Below, piece by piece: positions 53,401-60,897 of a stretch of 64,000 bases of DNA (the first letter of the stretch is position 1; each line of letters begins with the position of its first letter). The stretch spans positions 36,043 to 100,042 of the forward strand of contig JAIPEN010000015.1 in assembly GCA_021737145.1 (NCBI GenBank). Direction: 5' to 3'. This DNA is from Desulfarculaceae bacterium (GTDB lineage: Bacteria > Desulfobacterota > Desulfarculia > Desulfarculales > Desulfarculaceae). The position numbers and the translations under genes are program-made. The notes below the pieces were generated by a model. It ran no database searches and was not told the DNA's origin. It saw nothing but the letters and a program-made list of their open reading frames with translations.

Positions 53401-53586
53401 GGCCAAGACCCCGGCCAGCAGGCCCAAGGGCAAACGGAGCCAGGCCCCGCCCCAGCCGTCGGCGCTCATGAAGTACAGCTGGCTCTTGAGGCCCAAAAGG
53501 GCTCCGGCGGCCAGGCCGGGCCCCAGGGCGGCCCACAGGGCCGCGCGGGGAAGCCGCAGGCGGGAGTATGGCAGCCAAGGGTTCAT
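50491..53586 (-). CDS. Large GT39/ArnT-like membrane glycosyltransferase
   Basis: About 1031 residues. The N-terminal 560 residues hold roughly 13 hydrophobic helices; the first large loop has LDHAWPLYIPHVDAPKQLGL, the acidic residue position of PMT_2-type GT-C enzymes that use a polyprenyl-phosphate sugar. A C-terminal soluble region of about 450 residues includes TPR-like helices (SLGSEASPEARVMATAALLEAG) and a beta-rich end. The start is chosen at 53586 (AAAGGG 4 nt upstream); an ATG at 53604 in the same frame is the alternative. It may glycosylate an exported protein, lipid or cell-wall polymer. No partner genes are adjacent. Confidence 0.75.
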   Translation of the reverse strand: MNPWLPYSRLRLPRAALWAALGPGLAAGALLGLKSQLYFMSADGWGGAWLRLPLGLLAGVLAGLILAWVWGLISADRADRPVHGASRMSWSLLGLVPFIWLNWEALGFWPWLWLVPAGLLGLMLAPAAMIWATGWALAALIPAMLLLWGSLGAGPPVWMLSTLALGALYFLALARRLALEPEDERPAPPWVGLALAGALLLGLGLRLAGLDHAWPLYIPHVDAPKQLGLLPAFMAGNLVPSINYPVSHIYLYTALHSLWQWMGAPGLSMHQWATGQNGWLAYVLAARGLQAAMGAVVPLLAFLAARRLWGVGAGLIAAFLLAVDPLQMTYSRQLMGDVPQTLWVWLGFYFAARILGPGRWWDYLFAGLAAGAAVAAKVYGGYVILVILVAWGLARPWAGFAPLVVLAVSMIAGCLLFSPLFWVEPARWWHDMWLVVAKASPGKHMTNPALGLWYALKALIRRSGWAWVVLSAGGVIFLGLRHRRVDVLALSAALLSLAIVGVRLSYLREWDLVNLTPFLSLATAALLASLLSRLKRPLWRRTALVLVAIFLAMQGVTAMSDAWLARLPDTGQMARRWVAKVLAPDQLMAGEYPVSKGHWLTQDNYLRSHKWDLRSELTKSAWPKSDELGLLVLERFWWDSLLPQRCFRPLQQLASRNYYWENPDIGIYLPQVPDYDSQIILPHVRATLPGPAYIFTPWSRTRPMDLLVGGRFAHRLGFRKQQWIISGKALGKLTFAALGQGKARLFSAPEIGTPLDLAWDRAQSGRICPARRIIPARPRAYGVEAVAHHEDAFMWVGLYPQAQGALPTLMRAGDWQGMARIATSLGSEASPEARVMATAALLEAGQTEAAEKTLADLQAKHPTFLTLYRTLATAPDQASFDLAIANLTTANPPLLYWERLRWPYTVPGWPEPHIVKDDEGMRLTLAQPFLPGRLRLHLELNQPLSAPGRLRIASAGWEYQAELTTLELAAGSQRAELYLKVKKGPVFLTLELQAPGAGIKRLLVEPDLRAEFAWRWQVLSARLAGLAAWPK

Positions 53587-53635
53587 TAAACCCTTTAATA
53601 GCATACTAAGGCCGGGGTTGTCCCGGCCCCTGAAG

Positions 53636-54103
53636 CTAGCGGATGAGCAGGGTCTTGACTTTGTCCGCCCCCAGGCAGGAGACGGTGCCTATGTCGTTGA
53701 CCCCGCAGAAGGTAACCGGAATAACCTGCTTGCGAACGCGGATGCGGGATTTGAACTTCTTGCCGTTGCGCAGGGTCACGGTGGCCGGGTAAAAGTCGCT
53801 GGAGCCCGGGGCCTTCTTGTGAAATTCGATGGCCCGCACCCGGTCCAGGGGCAGGCTGGTGTCGGACTCTACGTATTTGATCTGCAATTTGGGCTTGTCG
53901 CAGCCGTATAGCTTGACCAGGTCGCGGCACACCGCGCAGCGTTCGGCCGCGCAGAGGTTGGAGAAGACGAGCTTTCCCCCCGAGCGGACCGTGATTTCCG
54001 CGGTCAGGCCCATGCCGCGCACGGGAGGGGCGGACCAGGCCGGAGCGGCTTCCAGGCCCCCGGCCAACAGAGGGATGAGCAACAACCAGGCAAACCAACG
54101 CAT
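53636..54103 (-). CDS. Exported Cys-containing protein of unknown function
   Basis: 155 residues with a signal peptide (about 1-25, APAWSA). The mature part has cysteines at NLCAAERCAVCRDLV and in LYGCDKP, VTFCGVND, and VSCLGADK, so several disulfides or a metal site are possible. The C-terminal half is a beta-rich KFKSRIRVRKQVIP segment. No family recognised. A GGCCGGG/CCCGGCC hairpin (53610-53628) lies between it and the GT39-like gene on the same strand. Confidence 0.6.
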   Translation of the reverse strand: MRWFAWLLLIPLLAGGLEAAPAWSAPPVRGMGLTAEITVRSGGKLVFSNLCAAERCAVCRDLVKLYGCDKPKLQIKYVESDTSLPLDRVRAIEFHKKAPGSSDFYPATVTLRNGKKFKSRIRVRKQVIPVTFCGVNDIGTVSCLGADKVKTLLIR

Positions 54104-54249
54104 ACTGCCCCGACTTTCACAGAGTGGTGGGCGAGATCGTCAACCGGGGGGGAGGCGTCTGGATGGTCGGGCGAGATGTTCCGGTGAGATTTAATTAGCA
54201 AATTCCGCCGCGCGGGGCAAGGGGGCTCTGGGCGGGCGAGGGATGGGAC

Positions 54250-54290
54250 AAAAGAAGGGAGGCCGTTCGCCGGGGAGCGAACGGCCTCCC
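54250..54290 (-). terminator. Rho-independent terminator of the HEAT-repeat gene
   Basis: Read on the minus strand, GGGAGGCCGTTCGC and GCGAACGGCCTCCC form a 14-bp stem with a 5-6 nt loop, followed by TTCTTTTG. It sits 48 bp beyond the HEAT-repeat gene stop. Confidence 0.82.
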
Positions 54291-54337
54291 TTGACCCTTC
54301 CCGCCGGGGTAGACGGGAGGGGAGGGGGCTGGGTCGT

Positions 54338-54889
54338 TTAGCGCGCGGCCGGGTGGGTCAGGCCGCGGGACTGCAGGGCCAGGATCACGGTGCGCTTCAC
54401 CAGAGGGCAGTCGGTGCAGTGGGCGGCCATGAGCAGCCGGGTGGACTGTCCGCCCGGGATGCGGTTCATGGCCTTGGTGGCCTCGTAGCGGACCAGGCTC
54501 TGCTCGTCAATGGTGTTGACCAGGTAGGCCAGGGGCAGCAGGGCGTCGCGGTTGCCGATCTTGCCCAGGGCGTGGGCCGACATGCGCCGCAGGTTGGGGT
54601 CCGGGCTGGTCAGCATGGCCGCCAGGGGCTGGACCGCGTCGGCCTCGCGGATGTCGCCCAGGGTGTAGATGGCGACGTAGCGAACCTTGGCCTCCGGAGA
54701 GTCCAGCAGGGCCAGCAGGGCCTCGCTGTCCACCTTGGCCAGGGGCTGCCCGCCGGTCTGGCTCAGGGTCTGGTTGACCTTGTTCTGCAGGTATTGGGGA
54801 ACGTCTTGGCCGGCCAGGGCAGGCGTGGCGGCAATCATCAGGCCCATCATCGCGATGAGGGCCAGGGTCTTCAGGCTTATGTTTCTCAT
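54338..54889 (-). CDS. Exported HEAT-repeat protein
   Basis: 183 residues. The signal peptide (SLKTLALIAMMGLMIAATPALAG) is followed by HEAT-type repeats: ALLDSPEAKVRYVAIYTLGDIREADAV and MLTSPDPNLRRMSAHALGKIGNRDALL are two consecutive units. A CTDC motif (AHCTDCPLV) occurs in the last unit. The ATG at 54889 is chosen because AGGATAGAGAGA precedes it; the longer frame upstream lacks a site. It probably acts as a periplasmic scaffold. Transcription appears monocistronic. Confidence 0.75.
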   Translation of the reverse strand: MRNISLKTLALIAMMGLMIAATPALAGQDVPQYLQNKVNQTLSQTGGQPLAKVDSEALLALLDSPEAKVRYVAIYTLGDIREADAVQPLAAMLTSPDPNLRRMSAHALGKIGNRDALLPLAYLVNTIDEQSLVRYEATKAMNRIPGGQSTRLLMAAHCTDCPLVKRTVILALQSRGLTHPAAR

Positions 54890-55166
54890 TCTCTCTATCC
54901 TTTTCATTGGGCTTGAAGCCCTCATGTTGTCTTCATCGACGGGGGTCTTCCTACCTATGGGAGAACTCGTGTTCTCTTGCCTTTCACTTAACCAGAGGAT
55001 GGGCAATGGGTAAATGAGGGACAGGACCCAAATGCGGGGGGGCGAAGACCCTAATTTGTAATGCTGGAATTAATTGGGAAAAATGGCATGCCGCCCCGGC
55101 CGGCCGCCCGGCGGGGGGGTGTGGGCCCCAGGCGGCGGGGCCGGGGCCGGGTGTGGGGGGCCGGGC

Positions 55167-55457
55167 CTAGAGGCCGGAGGTCAGTTCGGCCTCCATGGCC
55201 CGCACCTTGTCCACGGCTTGGTCGCCGATCTCGTCGAAGAGGACCACGCTGCTGACCGGCAGGCAGCGGGGGCAGCAGTAGCTGGTCACGGTCACGCTGG
55301 CCTCGGTGACCAGGCCCTTGTCCGGGTCTTCCACCAGGTGGTGGCCCCCCAGGATCACCACCTTGCCCTCGCCCACCTGCAAAGTGCGGCGCCAAAGCTC
55401 AACGCCTTGGCGGTCGGCCAGGCGCTCCGGGACCAGGGTGTCGGGATACACGGCCAT
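55167..55457 (-). CDS. Small protein of unknown function with CCPRC motif
   Basis: 96 residues. The frame starts MAVYPDTLVPERLADRQG and contains SYCCPRCLPVSSVVLF, a Cys-rich spot that could bind a metal. No signal peptide. The neighbour downstream on this strand is a HEAT protein 280 bp away; upstream is a DUF116 protein 90 bp away. Expression as part of the DUF116 transcript is plausible. Confidence 0.5.
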   Translation of the reverse strand: MAVYPDTLVPERLADRQGVELWRRTLQVGEGKVVILGGHHLVEDPDKGLVTEASVTVTSYCCPRCLPVSSVVLFDEIGDQAVDKVRAMEAELTSGL

Positions 55458-55549
55458 TGGTTTTCTCCCCGTGCTGACTGGGATGGCGATAGTTCACGCC
55501 TATCATGCTAGCACAGACCGGGGATGCAAGGCCGGTTGGATGTAGGTAT

Positions 55550-56260
55550 TTAGTCTTGTGTGAGGCGCAGGGAGCGGCGCACCAGGGCCCAGTTCACCGC
55601 CCCGTGGCGGCAGTTCTGGCGGTCCATGAGCACCCCTTGCAGGGCCGAGTTGAGCGACCCGCCGCTGCCCTGGTCCAGGGAGGAGGTGCGCCCGTTCTTC
55701 AGGGTGTAGCGGGCCAGCAGGCGGTTGCGCATGTGCCAGGGGCAGGTGACCCCCACCGCCGCGCCGAAGCCGTGCTGTTTTATCTTGTGCTTGATGAACT
55801 GGTCCGAGGGCATCAGGCCCTTGCCCCGCATGATGCGCGAGGAGGGCACCACGTAGACCGCGGCGTAGCCCAGCTCCAGGGCCTCGGCCCGCACCCGGCC
55901 CACCTCGCACTCCGGGCAGCCGCCCGAGCACAGCAGGCCCTCATCCGGGTCCACCCCGGCCGGGCATTCCAGGGGGCGCAGGCAAAAGGGCAAAAACAGC
56001 ACCCGCCTCCCAAAGGGGGTGGCGGCGAAGGCCTTCTTGAAGTAGCGGTTGCCCGCCTTGACGATAAGGCGCAGGTCCAGCTCCGGGCTCATGCGGCCCA
56101 GCAGGCCGGCCAGGGCCCAACCGAAGCGGCGGAACAGGGCCAGGGTGAAGCGGGGGGCCAGCAGACGGCCCATGATCAGGGGCGACAGGGCCAGTAGGCC
56201 CAGGGCGGCCAGCAACAGGCCCGAGGCGGCCAGCCACAGCCAGGGGTTGGATAGGTCCAT
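55550..56260 (-). CDS. DUF116-family protein
   Basis: 236 residues. Two N-terminal hydrophobic helices (about 8-28 and a weaker one near 40-50) precede the DUF116 domain: FLPFCLRPLECPAGVDPDEGLLCSGGCPECEVGRV, then YVVPSSRIMRGKGL, GVTCPWHMRNRLL and MDRQNCRHGAVNW. The Cys set (C, C, C, C-x3-C-x2-C) is typical and may bind a metal or cluster. Members occur widely in anaerobes and often near lipoate or methionyl-tRNA formyltransferase genes; function is unknown. Confidence 0.85.
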   Translation of the reverse strand: MDLSNPWLWLAASGLLLAALGLLALSPLIMGRLLAPRFTLALFRRFGWALAGLLGRMSPELDLRLIVKAGNRYFKKAFAATPFGRRVLFLPFCLRPLECPAGVDPDEGLLCSGGCPECEVGRVRAEALELGYAAVYVVPSSRIMRGKGLMPSDQFIKHKIKQHGFGAAVGVTCPWHMRNRLLARYTLKNGRTSSLDQGSGGSLNSALQGVLMDRQNCRHGAVNWALVRRSLRLTQD

Positions 56261-56415
56261 GAGGCTGAATCTTGACAGAAGGGGGGCGCGGCCACAAGGG
56301 AAAAGCCGGTGACCGGCCCCGGGCTGGCCCGGCGGGGCGCGGCGTGCTACTTTTTAGGCTCAAGCGGCGCGGGCTTGTCCCGCCCGCCCCGGCCCACATC
56401 CGAGCGGAGGAAAAC

Positions 56416-56715
56416 TTGCGCGGCGGCTGCAAAAGCATCCTGATCTGCCTGCTGAGCGCGGGCCTGGCCCTGGCCGGGGCCTGCTGGTCCGCCGCCCAGA
56501 TGGACGAGCCCGCCACCATCAAGGACAGCAAGAAACGCCTGGACAAGCTCCGGATCATGTACACCGATGACCATCCGGAGGTGATCCGGCTCCAAGAGCA
56601 CCTTCGCAAGATGAAGACCAGGGAGGCCGAGAAAAAGGCCGAGGAACGGGCCAAGGACCCCAAGCAGGTGCAAGGCATCAGCGAGGACTTCAAGTCCTCC
56701 CAGAGCTTCGAGTAG
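56416..56715 (+). CDS. Short exported protein resembling the coiled-coil part of Wzz/GumC proteins
   Basis: 99 residues from a TTG start at 56416, supported by GGAGG 5 nt upstream; the frame continues upstream but is GC-rich noise. A signal-like hydrophobic stretch (about 6-22) ends LAGACWSA. The mature part is helical and charged: KKRLDKLRIMYTDDHPEVIRLQ resembles the YTDxHPxVIRLQ segment of chain-length-determinant proteins, followed by a Lys/Glu-rich coil. It is much too short to be a full Wzz. Function unknown; possible polysaccharide-assembly accessory. Confidence 0.5.
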   Translation: MRGGCKSILICLLSAGLALAGACWSAAQMDEPATIKDSKKRLDKLRIMYTDDHPEVIRLQEHLRKMKTREAEKKAEERAKDPKQVQGISEDFKSSQSFE

Positions 56716-56755
56716 CTCCGCCCCGCCAGCGCGAATTTAAGGCTTGAAAAATAAC

Positions 56756-56879
56756 CCCGGCACAGCCAGGCGCTGGCAGACAAGGCGTCTGGCGAGCGAG
56801 GGCCGGAGGCGTAGCTCAAGTTACGTCGAGGCCCGAGCGAGGCCAGCAACGCAGTATGCCGGTGGCTGGCGAAGCCGGG
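56756..56879 (+). repeat. 124-bp dispersed structured repeat, copy 2
   Basis: Matches the reverse complement of 11795-11918 at about 110 of 124 positions with no gap. Ends CCCGGC...GCCGGG are inverted. The inner loop CGTAGCTcaAGTTACG keeps pairing by a G-U wobble where copy 1 has perfect pairs (CGTAGC-CCGA-GCTACG), and CAGAC-aaggc-GTCTG is identical in both. It lies in the gap between the Wzz-like peptide and the small TRAP-linked peptide, and has no convincing coding frame. Confidence 0.85.
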
Positions 56880-56921
56880 CTGTTAGGGCGTCCCGCCGGG
56901 AAGCCCGCACACCGAGGCCAC

Positions 56922-57050
56922 TCATATGGGCAGGGGCAGCAACCCGCTGTACCAGCCGGCCAACACCGCGGCCACGGCCAGCACCCACCAATATTTGCTC
57001 CAGGCTTGCTTCACAACGGCGTCCTTTTCCCCTCGCGCCAATTCTACCAT
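56922..57050 (-). CDS. Small single-helix membrane peptide downstream of dctM
   Basis: 42 residues: a charged N-terminus (MVELARGEKDAVVK), one transmembrane helix (YWWVLAVAAVLAGWYSGLL) and a short Pro-rich end. The ATG at 57050 is 47 bp beyond the dctM stop on the same strand; a TTG 12 nt upstream has a closer GGGGAG. It would be missed by a 60-codon cutoff. Its position at the end of the dctP-dctQ-dctM cluster suggests a role in the transporter, but homologues are needed to confirm that it is real. Confidence 0.5.
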   Translation of the reverse strand: MVELARGEKDAVVKQAWSKYWWVLAVAAVLAGWYSGLLPLPI

Positions 57051-57097
57051 TGTTTCTAGCAATGACTCCCCGGCCTTTGCATGGGCCGGGCCGGGGA

Positions 57098-58378
57098 TCA
57101 GTTGCGCAGCAGCAGCTTGGGCAAAAACAGCGATATCTCGGGGATGAAGATCACCAGGAACACGCAGGCCAGCAGGAGCAGCAGGAAGGGGGCCGTGGCC
57201 CGGGCCACGGTGGTCAGGGGCTGGTCGGTGAGCCCCATGGCCACGAAGAGGTTGAGGCCAAAGGGCGGGGTGAGGAAGCCGAATTCGATCACCAGCACCA
57301 TGATGATGCCGTAGTGCACGTAGTCGATGCCGTAGCGGCTGAGGGTTTCGGCGAACAGGGGCGAGAGGATGATCATGGCCGACACGTCGTCCATGATGGT
57401 GCCCATGAGCAAGAACAGGATGGCCACCAGGATGAGGAACAGCCACCAGGAGTCCACCATGCCCATGATCCAGTCGGCCACCTGCACCGGCAGTTGCTCG
57501 GCGGTGAGCAACCACACGAAGGTCATGGCGCAGGCCAGGATGAACAGCAGGCAGGACGAGAGCACCGCCGCCTCGCGGGTCACCTTGAACAGCCGGGCCA
57601 CGGTCAGCTCGCGGTAGGCCAAAAATTCCACGGCCAGGGCGTAAACCACGCTCACCGCCGCGGCCTCGGTGGGGGTGAACAGGCCGGTGTAGATGCCGCC
57701 CAACACGATCACCGGCAGCAGCAAGCCCCACACCCCCTGGCGCAGGATGCGCCAGCTTTCGCCGGGCTCGTATTCCCGCCGATTGCGCCAGCCGTGCTTG
57801 CGGGCCATCACATAGGTGTAGCCCAGGAGCACCCCGCCGATGAGCACCCCGGGCAGGATGCCGGCCATGAACTGCTCGGCCACCGACACGTTCATCACCA
57901 GGCAGTAGAGGATCATGGGGATGGAGGGCGGGATCACGATGCCCAGCGATCCGGCCGAGGTGATCAGGCCGGTGGTGAAGCCCTTGCCGTAGCCCGCCTT
58001 GACCAGGGCCGGGAACATGATGGAGCCGATGGCCACCACCGTGGCCGGCGAGGAGCCGGACAGGGCCGCGAAAAAGCCGCAGGCCACCACCGTGGCCATG
58101 GCCGCCCCGCCCCGGAAGCGCCCCACCATCAGGTTCATCACCGCGATGAGCCGCTTGGCGATGGCCCCCTCGGTCATGATGCCCCCGGCCAGGATGAAAA
58201 AGGGAATGGCCAGGAGCACCGAGTTGTCTAGGGCGTTGAACAGCTGCTGCACCAGGATGGTAAGGGGGGTGGAGGTGAACAGCAGCAGCACCACCGCCGT
58301 GGTAACCGCCAAGAGCACGCTGATGGGCATGCCCAACATGAGCAGGGCGGCGAAGCATATGGCCAGGGTGGGGATCAT
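57098..58378 (-). CDS. TRAP transporter large permease (DctM), second system
   Basis: 426 residues, about 12 helices. Family segments are GDTGSS-like SGSSPATVVAIGSIMFPAL, GSLGIVIPPSIPMILYCLV, SVAEQFMAGILPG and the end EFGFLTPPFGLNLFVAMGL. Together with the overlapping DctQ (ATGA at 58375) and the DctP at 58960 it makes a complete carboxylate importer. The sequence is clearly different from the 6095 DctM, so the two systems have separate cargo. Tail ILLRN. Confidence 0.94.
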   Translation of the reverse strand: MIPTLAICFAALLMLGMPISVLLAVTTAVVLLLFTSTPLTILVQQLFNALDNSVLLAIPFFILAGGIMTEGAIAKRLIAVMNLMVGRFRGGAAMATVVACGFFAALSGSSPATVVAIGSIMFPALVKAGYGKGFTTGLITSAGSLGIVIPPSIPMILYCLVMNVSVAEQFMAGILPGVLIGGVLLGYTYVMARKHGWRNRREYEPGESWRILRQGVWGLLLPVIVLGGIYTGLFTPTEAAAVSVVYALAVEFLAYRELTVARLFKVTREAAVLSSCLLFILACAMTFVWLLTAEQLPVQVADWIMGMVDSWWLFLILVAILFLLMGTIMDDVSAMIILSPLFAETLSRYGIDYVHYGIIMVLVIEFGFLTPPFGLNLFVAMGLTDQPLTTVARATAPFLLLLLACVFLVIFIPEISLFLPKLLLRN

Positions 58379-58896
58379 GCGGCTTGCTCACCGGCCGGGG
58401 CGGCGGCCTCCAGGGGCAGGCCCGCCCGCCAGGCCTTCAAATGCCGCCAGGCCTGGGCCATAAAGCGCAGGGCCAGGGTGGCCGAGAACACCGCGATGGG
58501 CAGATAGGCCCAGAACATGGGCAGGCCCATGGCCGCCGAGGTGGTGCCGAAGCGCTTCATCTTCCAGGCGTGCTCCCAGGCATAGTAGGCCACCACCAAA
58601 AACAGGGCCGCACTGATCAAAAAGCCCGCGATGCGCATCCAGTGCCCGATGCGGGGCCCCACCTTGGTGACCAGGTAGTCCATGGAAAAGTGCATGCCGT
58701 AGCGCACCCCCAGGCTGGCCCCCAGGAAGGTTAGGAACACGCAGAAGTAGCGGGCGAACTCCTCGAACCAGGTGAAGCTGTGGTTGAACAGGTAGCGCGA
58801 GACCACCTCGCCGAAGGCCATGAGGGCCAGGCCCAGCAGGCCCGTGGCCAGCACGGCCTCTTCCAGATGGTTTATGGCTTTTAGCAAACGGCGCAT
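58375..58896 (-). CDS. TRAP transporter small permease (DctQ), second system
   Basis: 173 residues with four helices (about 13-33, 48-66, 85-107, 125-147). Conserved: SRYLFNHSFTWFEEFARYF and ASLGVRYGMHFSMDYL. The stop overlaps the dctM start. A terminator-like hairpin lies between it and the upstream dctP. The C-terminus is Ala/Pro-rich. Confidence 0.92.
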   Translation of the reverse strand: MRRLLKAINHLEEAVLATGLLGLALMAFGEVVSRYLFNHSFTWFEEFARYFCVFLTFLGASLGVRYGMHFSMDYLVTKVGPRIGHWMRIAGFLISAALFLVVAYYAWEHAWKMKRFGTTSAAMGLPMFWAYLPIAVFSATLALRFMAQAWRHLKAWRAGLPLEAAAPAGEQAA

Positions 58897-58914
58897 GGCA
58901 GGCGGCCCCGGCGG

Positions 58915-58949
58915 AAAAAGAGGCGGGGCCCCCAGGGTGGGAGCCCCGC
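58915..58949 (-). terminator. Terminator-like hairpin between dctP and dctQM
   Basis: Minus-strand GCGGGGC and GCCCCGC pair, with an inner CCCA/TGGG helix, and are followed by CTCTTTTTCC. Inside an operon, it probably lets more binding-protein than permease be made. Confidence 0.65.
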
Positions 58950-58959
58950 GCTTGAGTTT

Positions 58960-59982
58960 TTACTTGTTGTGCTTTTTCACGGTGTTCATGAAGAAGTCAT
59001 ACAGCTCCGGGCCCACGATCTTCTTGTACTTGGCCCACACCGGCTGCACCGCCTTTACAAAGGCCTGGCGCTGGGCCGGGGTCAGCTCGGCCACGGTGAC
59101 TCCGTTCTTCTTGCAATATTCGGCCACCGAGATGCCGGTCTTGGGCAGCTTTTGGTGCAGCTGCTCGTTGGCCTTGCGGTTGGTGGTGATGGCCACCTTG
59201 GCCGCCTGCTGGAACACGGCCTTCTGCTTGGCGCTCAGGCCGGCCCAGAAGTCCGGGTTCACGATGATCACGCACTCGGTGAGGATGTGGTTGGTGTCGG
59301 TGACGTACTTGGCCACCTCGGTGGCCTTGATCAGGATCGAGGTGAGCAGCGGGTTCTCCTGGGCGTCGATGACCCCCTGCTGCAGGGCGTTGTAGAGCTC
59401 GGGGAAGGGGATGCCCACCGGCGAGGCGCCCAGCTGGCGGAAGGTGTCCATGAACACCGGGCTGTTCATCACCCGGATCTTGATGCCCTTGAGGTCGGCG
59501 GGCTTGAGCACCAGGCCCTTTTTGGAGTTGATGTCCCTGAACTCGTTCTCGGTGAAGCCCACGCCCACGAAGCCCTTGGCCGGCAGGTAGGAGAAGAGCT
59601 TCTTTTGCAGGTCCATGTCGTCCAGGGTGGCGTAGGCCACCTTGCGGCTGGGGAAGACGAAGGGCAGGTCCACCACCGCCATCTGGGGCACGTAGTTGCT
59701 CATCACCGCGGTGGTGATGGTGGCCATCTCCAGGGTGCCGGCCTGCACCTGCTCGGCCATGGAGCGCTCGGAGCCCAATTGGCCGAAGGGGAAGGTCTTG
59801 ATCTCGATCTCGCCGCCGGTCTTTTCCTTGACATAGGCGGCAAAGGCGTCCACGCCCTTGCTCTGGCCGTGGAAGGGCGGGGCCACGTGGCCAAACTTGA
59901 TGGTCTTCTTGGCCAGGGCCGCGCCGCCCGTGCCAGCCAGAACCAGGCAGGCCGCGGCCAGGATCAACATAAATTTGCGCAT
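58960..59982 (-). CDS. TRAP transporter substrate-binding protein (DctP), second system
   Basis: 340 residues with a Sec signal peptide (about 1-24, ending AALA). The mature start TIKFGHVAPPFHGQSKGVDAF, the GIKIRVMNSPVFMDTFRQLGASPVG segment and PFPELYNALQQGVIDAQENP are classical C4-dicarboxylate/DctP features, including the Arg that holds the ligand carboxylate. The ATG at 59982 has GGAGGAG 5-6 nt upstream. It is first in the operon, ahead of the small and large permease genes. Confidence 0.95.
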   Translation of the reverse strand: MRKFMLILAAACLVLAGTGGAALAKKTIKFGHVAPPFHGQSKGVDAFAAYVKEKTGGEIEIKTFPFGQLGSERSMAEQVQAGTLEMATITTAVMSNYVPQMAVVDLPFVFPSRKVAYATLDDMDLQKKLFSYLPAKGFVGVGFTENEFRDINSKKGLVLKPADLKGIKIRVMNSPVFMDTFRQLGASPVGIPFPELYNALQQGVIDAQENPLLTSILIKATEVAKYVTDTNHILTECVIIVNPDFWAGLSAKQKAVFQQAAKVAITTNRKANEQLHQKLPKTGISVAEYCKKNGVTVAELTPAQRQAFVKAVQPVWAKYKKIVGPELYDFFMNTVKKHNK

Positions 59983-60134
59983 GATACTCCTCCAGCGCAT
60001 GGGGTATTTGCTCCTGATATGCCGGGTTTGGGTCGCACCCATCATAACCCCTGCGCGGTTGGTCTACAAGTTGGATGAGGCGGGGTCAAGCCAAAGGCGG
60101 CGCGAACATGGGGGGGCAAGAAAAGGTCACGGAC

Positions 60135-60839
60135 CTAGGGAAAGCGCCGCAAAATCCGGCCCCGCCAGAACAGGCGGAGCACCCAGCCCAGGCGGTAGGC
60201 CGCCTCGTGCCCCAGGTTGAAGCGGCTGGCCCGCTGGTCCGAGCAGCGCACCGAAAGCTCGGCCATGGCCAGTCCGGCCCGCCGGGCGCAGAACATGAGG
60301 TTGGTGACGTAGGAGGTGTGGCTGTCCACCGCCCCAGCGAAGCGGGTGAGCACCGGCCGGGCAAAGGCCTTGGCCCCCAGGGAATAGTCCTCAAAGGGCA
60401 GGCCCAAGAGCACCCGGGCCGCGCTGATGAACAGGCCCGAGCCCAGGATGCGCGCGGCGCTGCGCTCCTGGCGGCCCTGGCGCTTGGAGCCCACCACCAC
60501 CTGGTGCCCGGCCAAGAGCTCCAGGGCCTGGGGCACGAACCGGAGATCCACCGACAGGTCCATGTCCAGGGTGATGAGCGCCTTTCCCTTGTAGATGCTC
60601 AGGGCGTGGGCAAAGGCCAGGCCCGGGCCTCTGGCGGCCCCATGAAAAAACACCAGCTCCGGCACCTCGGCGGCCAGGGCCGTGCCGATGGTAACGGTCT
60701 CGTCGCTGCTGCCGTTGGAGCCGATGATCAGCTCGAAGCTTTGCCCCAGGCCGCGCAAAAAGTCCACCAGCCCGCGGGCGTTGCTCTCCAATATGGCCGC
60801 TTCGTTGTAGACCGGTATGAAGACGCTGTAATCGGGCAT
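60135..60839 (-). CDS. Glycosyltransferase family 2, DPM1-like
   Basis: 234 residues. GT-A features: YSVFIPVYNEAAILESNARGL, SNGSSDETV, and LDMDLSVDLRFV as the acidic metal motif. The layout fits dolichol/polyprenyl-phosphate sugar synthases; no C-terminal membrane helices. It could make a polyprenyl-phosphate sugar donor for the GT-C enzymes at 14300 or 50491 (inference). It is a single gene between uvrA and the TRAP operon, all on one strand. Confidence 0.88.
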   Translation of the reverse strand: MPDYSVFIPVYNEAAILESNARGLVDFLRGLGQSFELIIGSNGSSDETVTIGTALAAEVPELVFFHGAARGPGLAFAHALSIYKGKALITLDMDLSVDLRFVPQALELLAGHQVVVGSKRQGRQERSAARILGSGLFISAARVLLGLPFEDYSLGAKAFARPVLTRFAGAVDSHTSYVTNLMFCARRAGLAMAELSVRCSDQRASRFNLGHEAAYRLGWVLRLFWRGRILRRFP

Positions 60840-60897
60840 TGGGCCCCCCGGCAGGGAAAAACTCCCCCGCCAGTAGGCAACGGGGGGCCGCTTTGTG

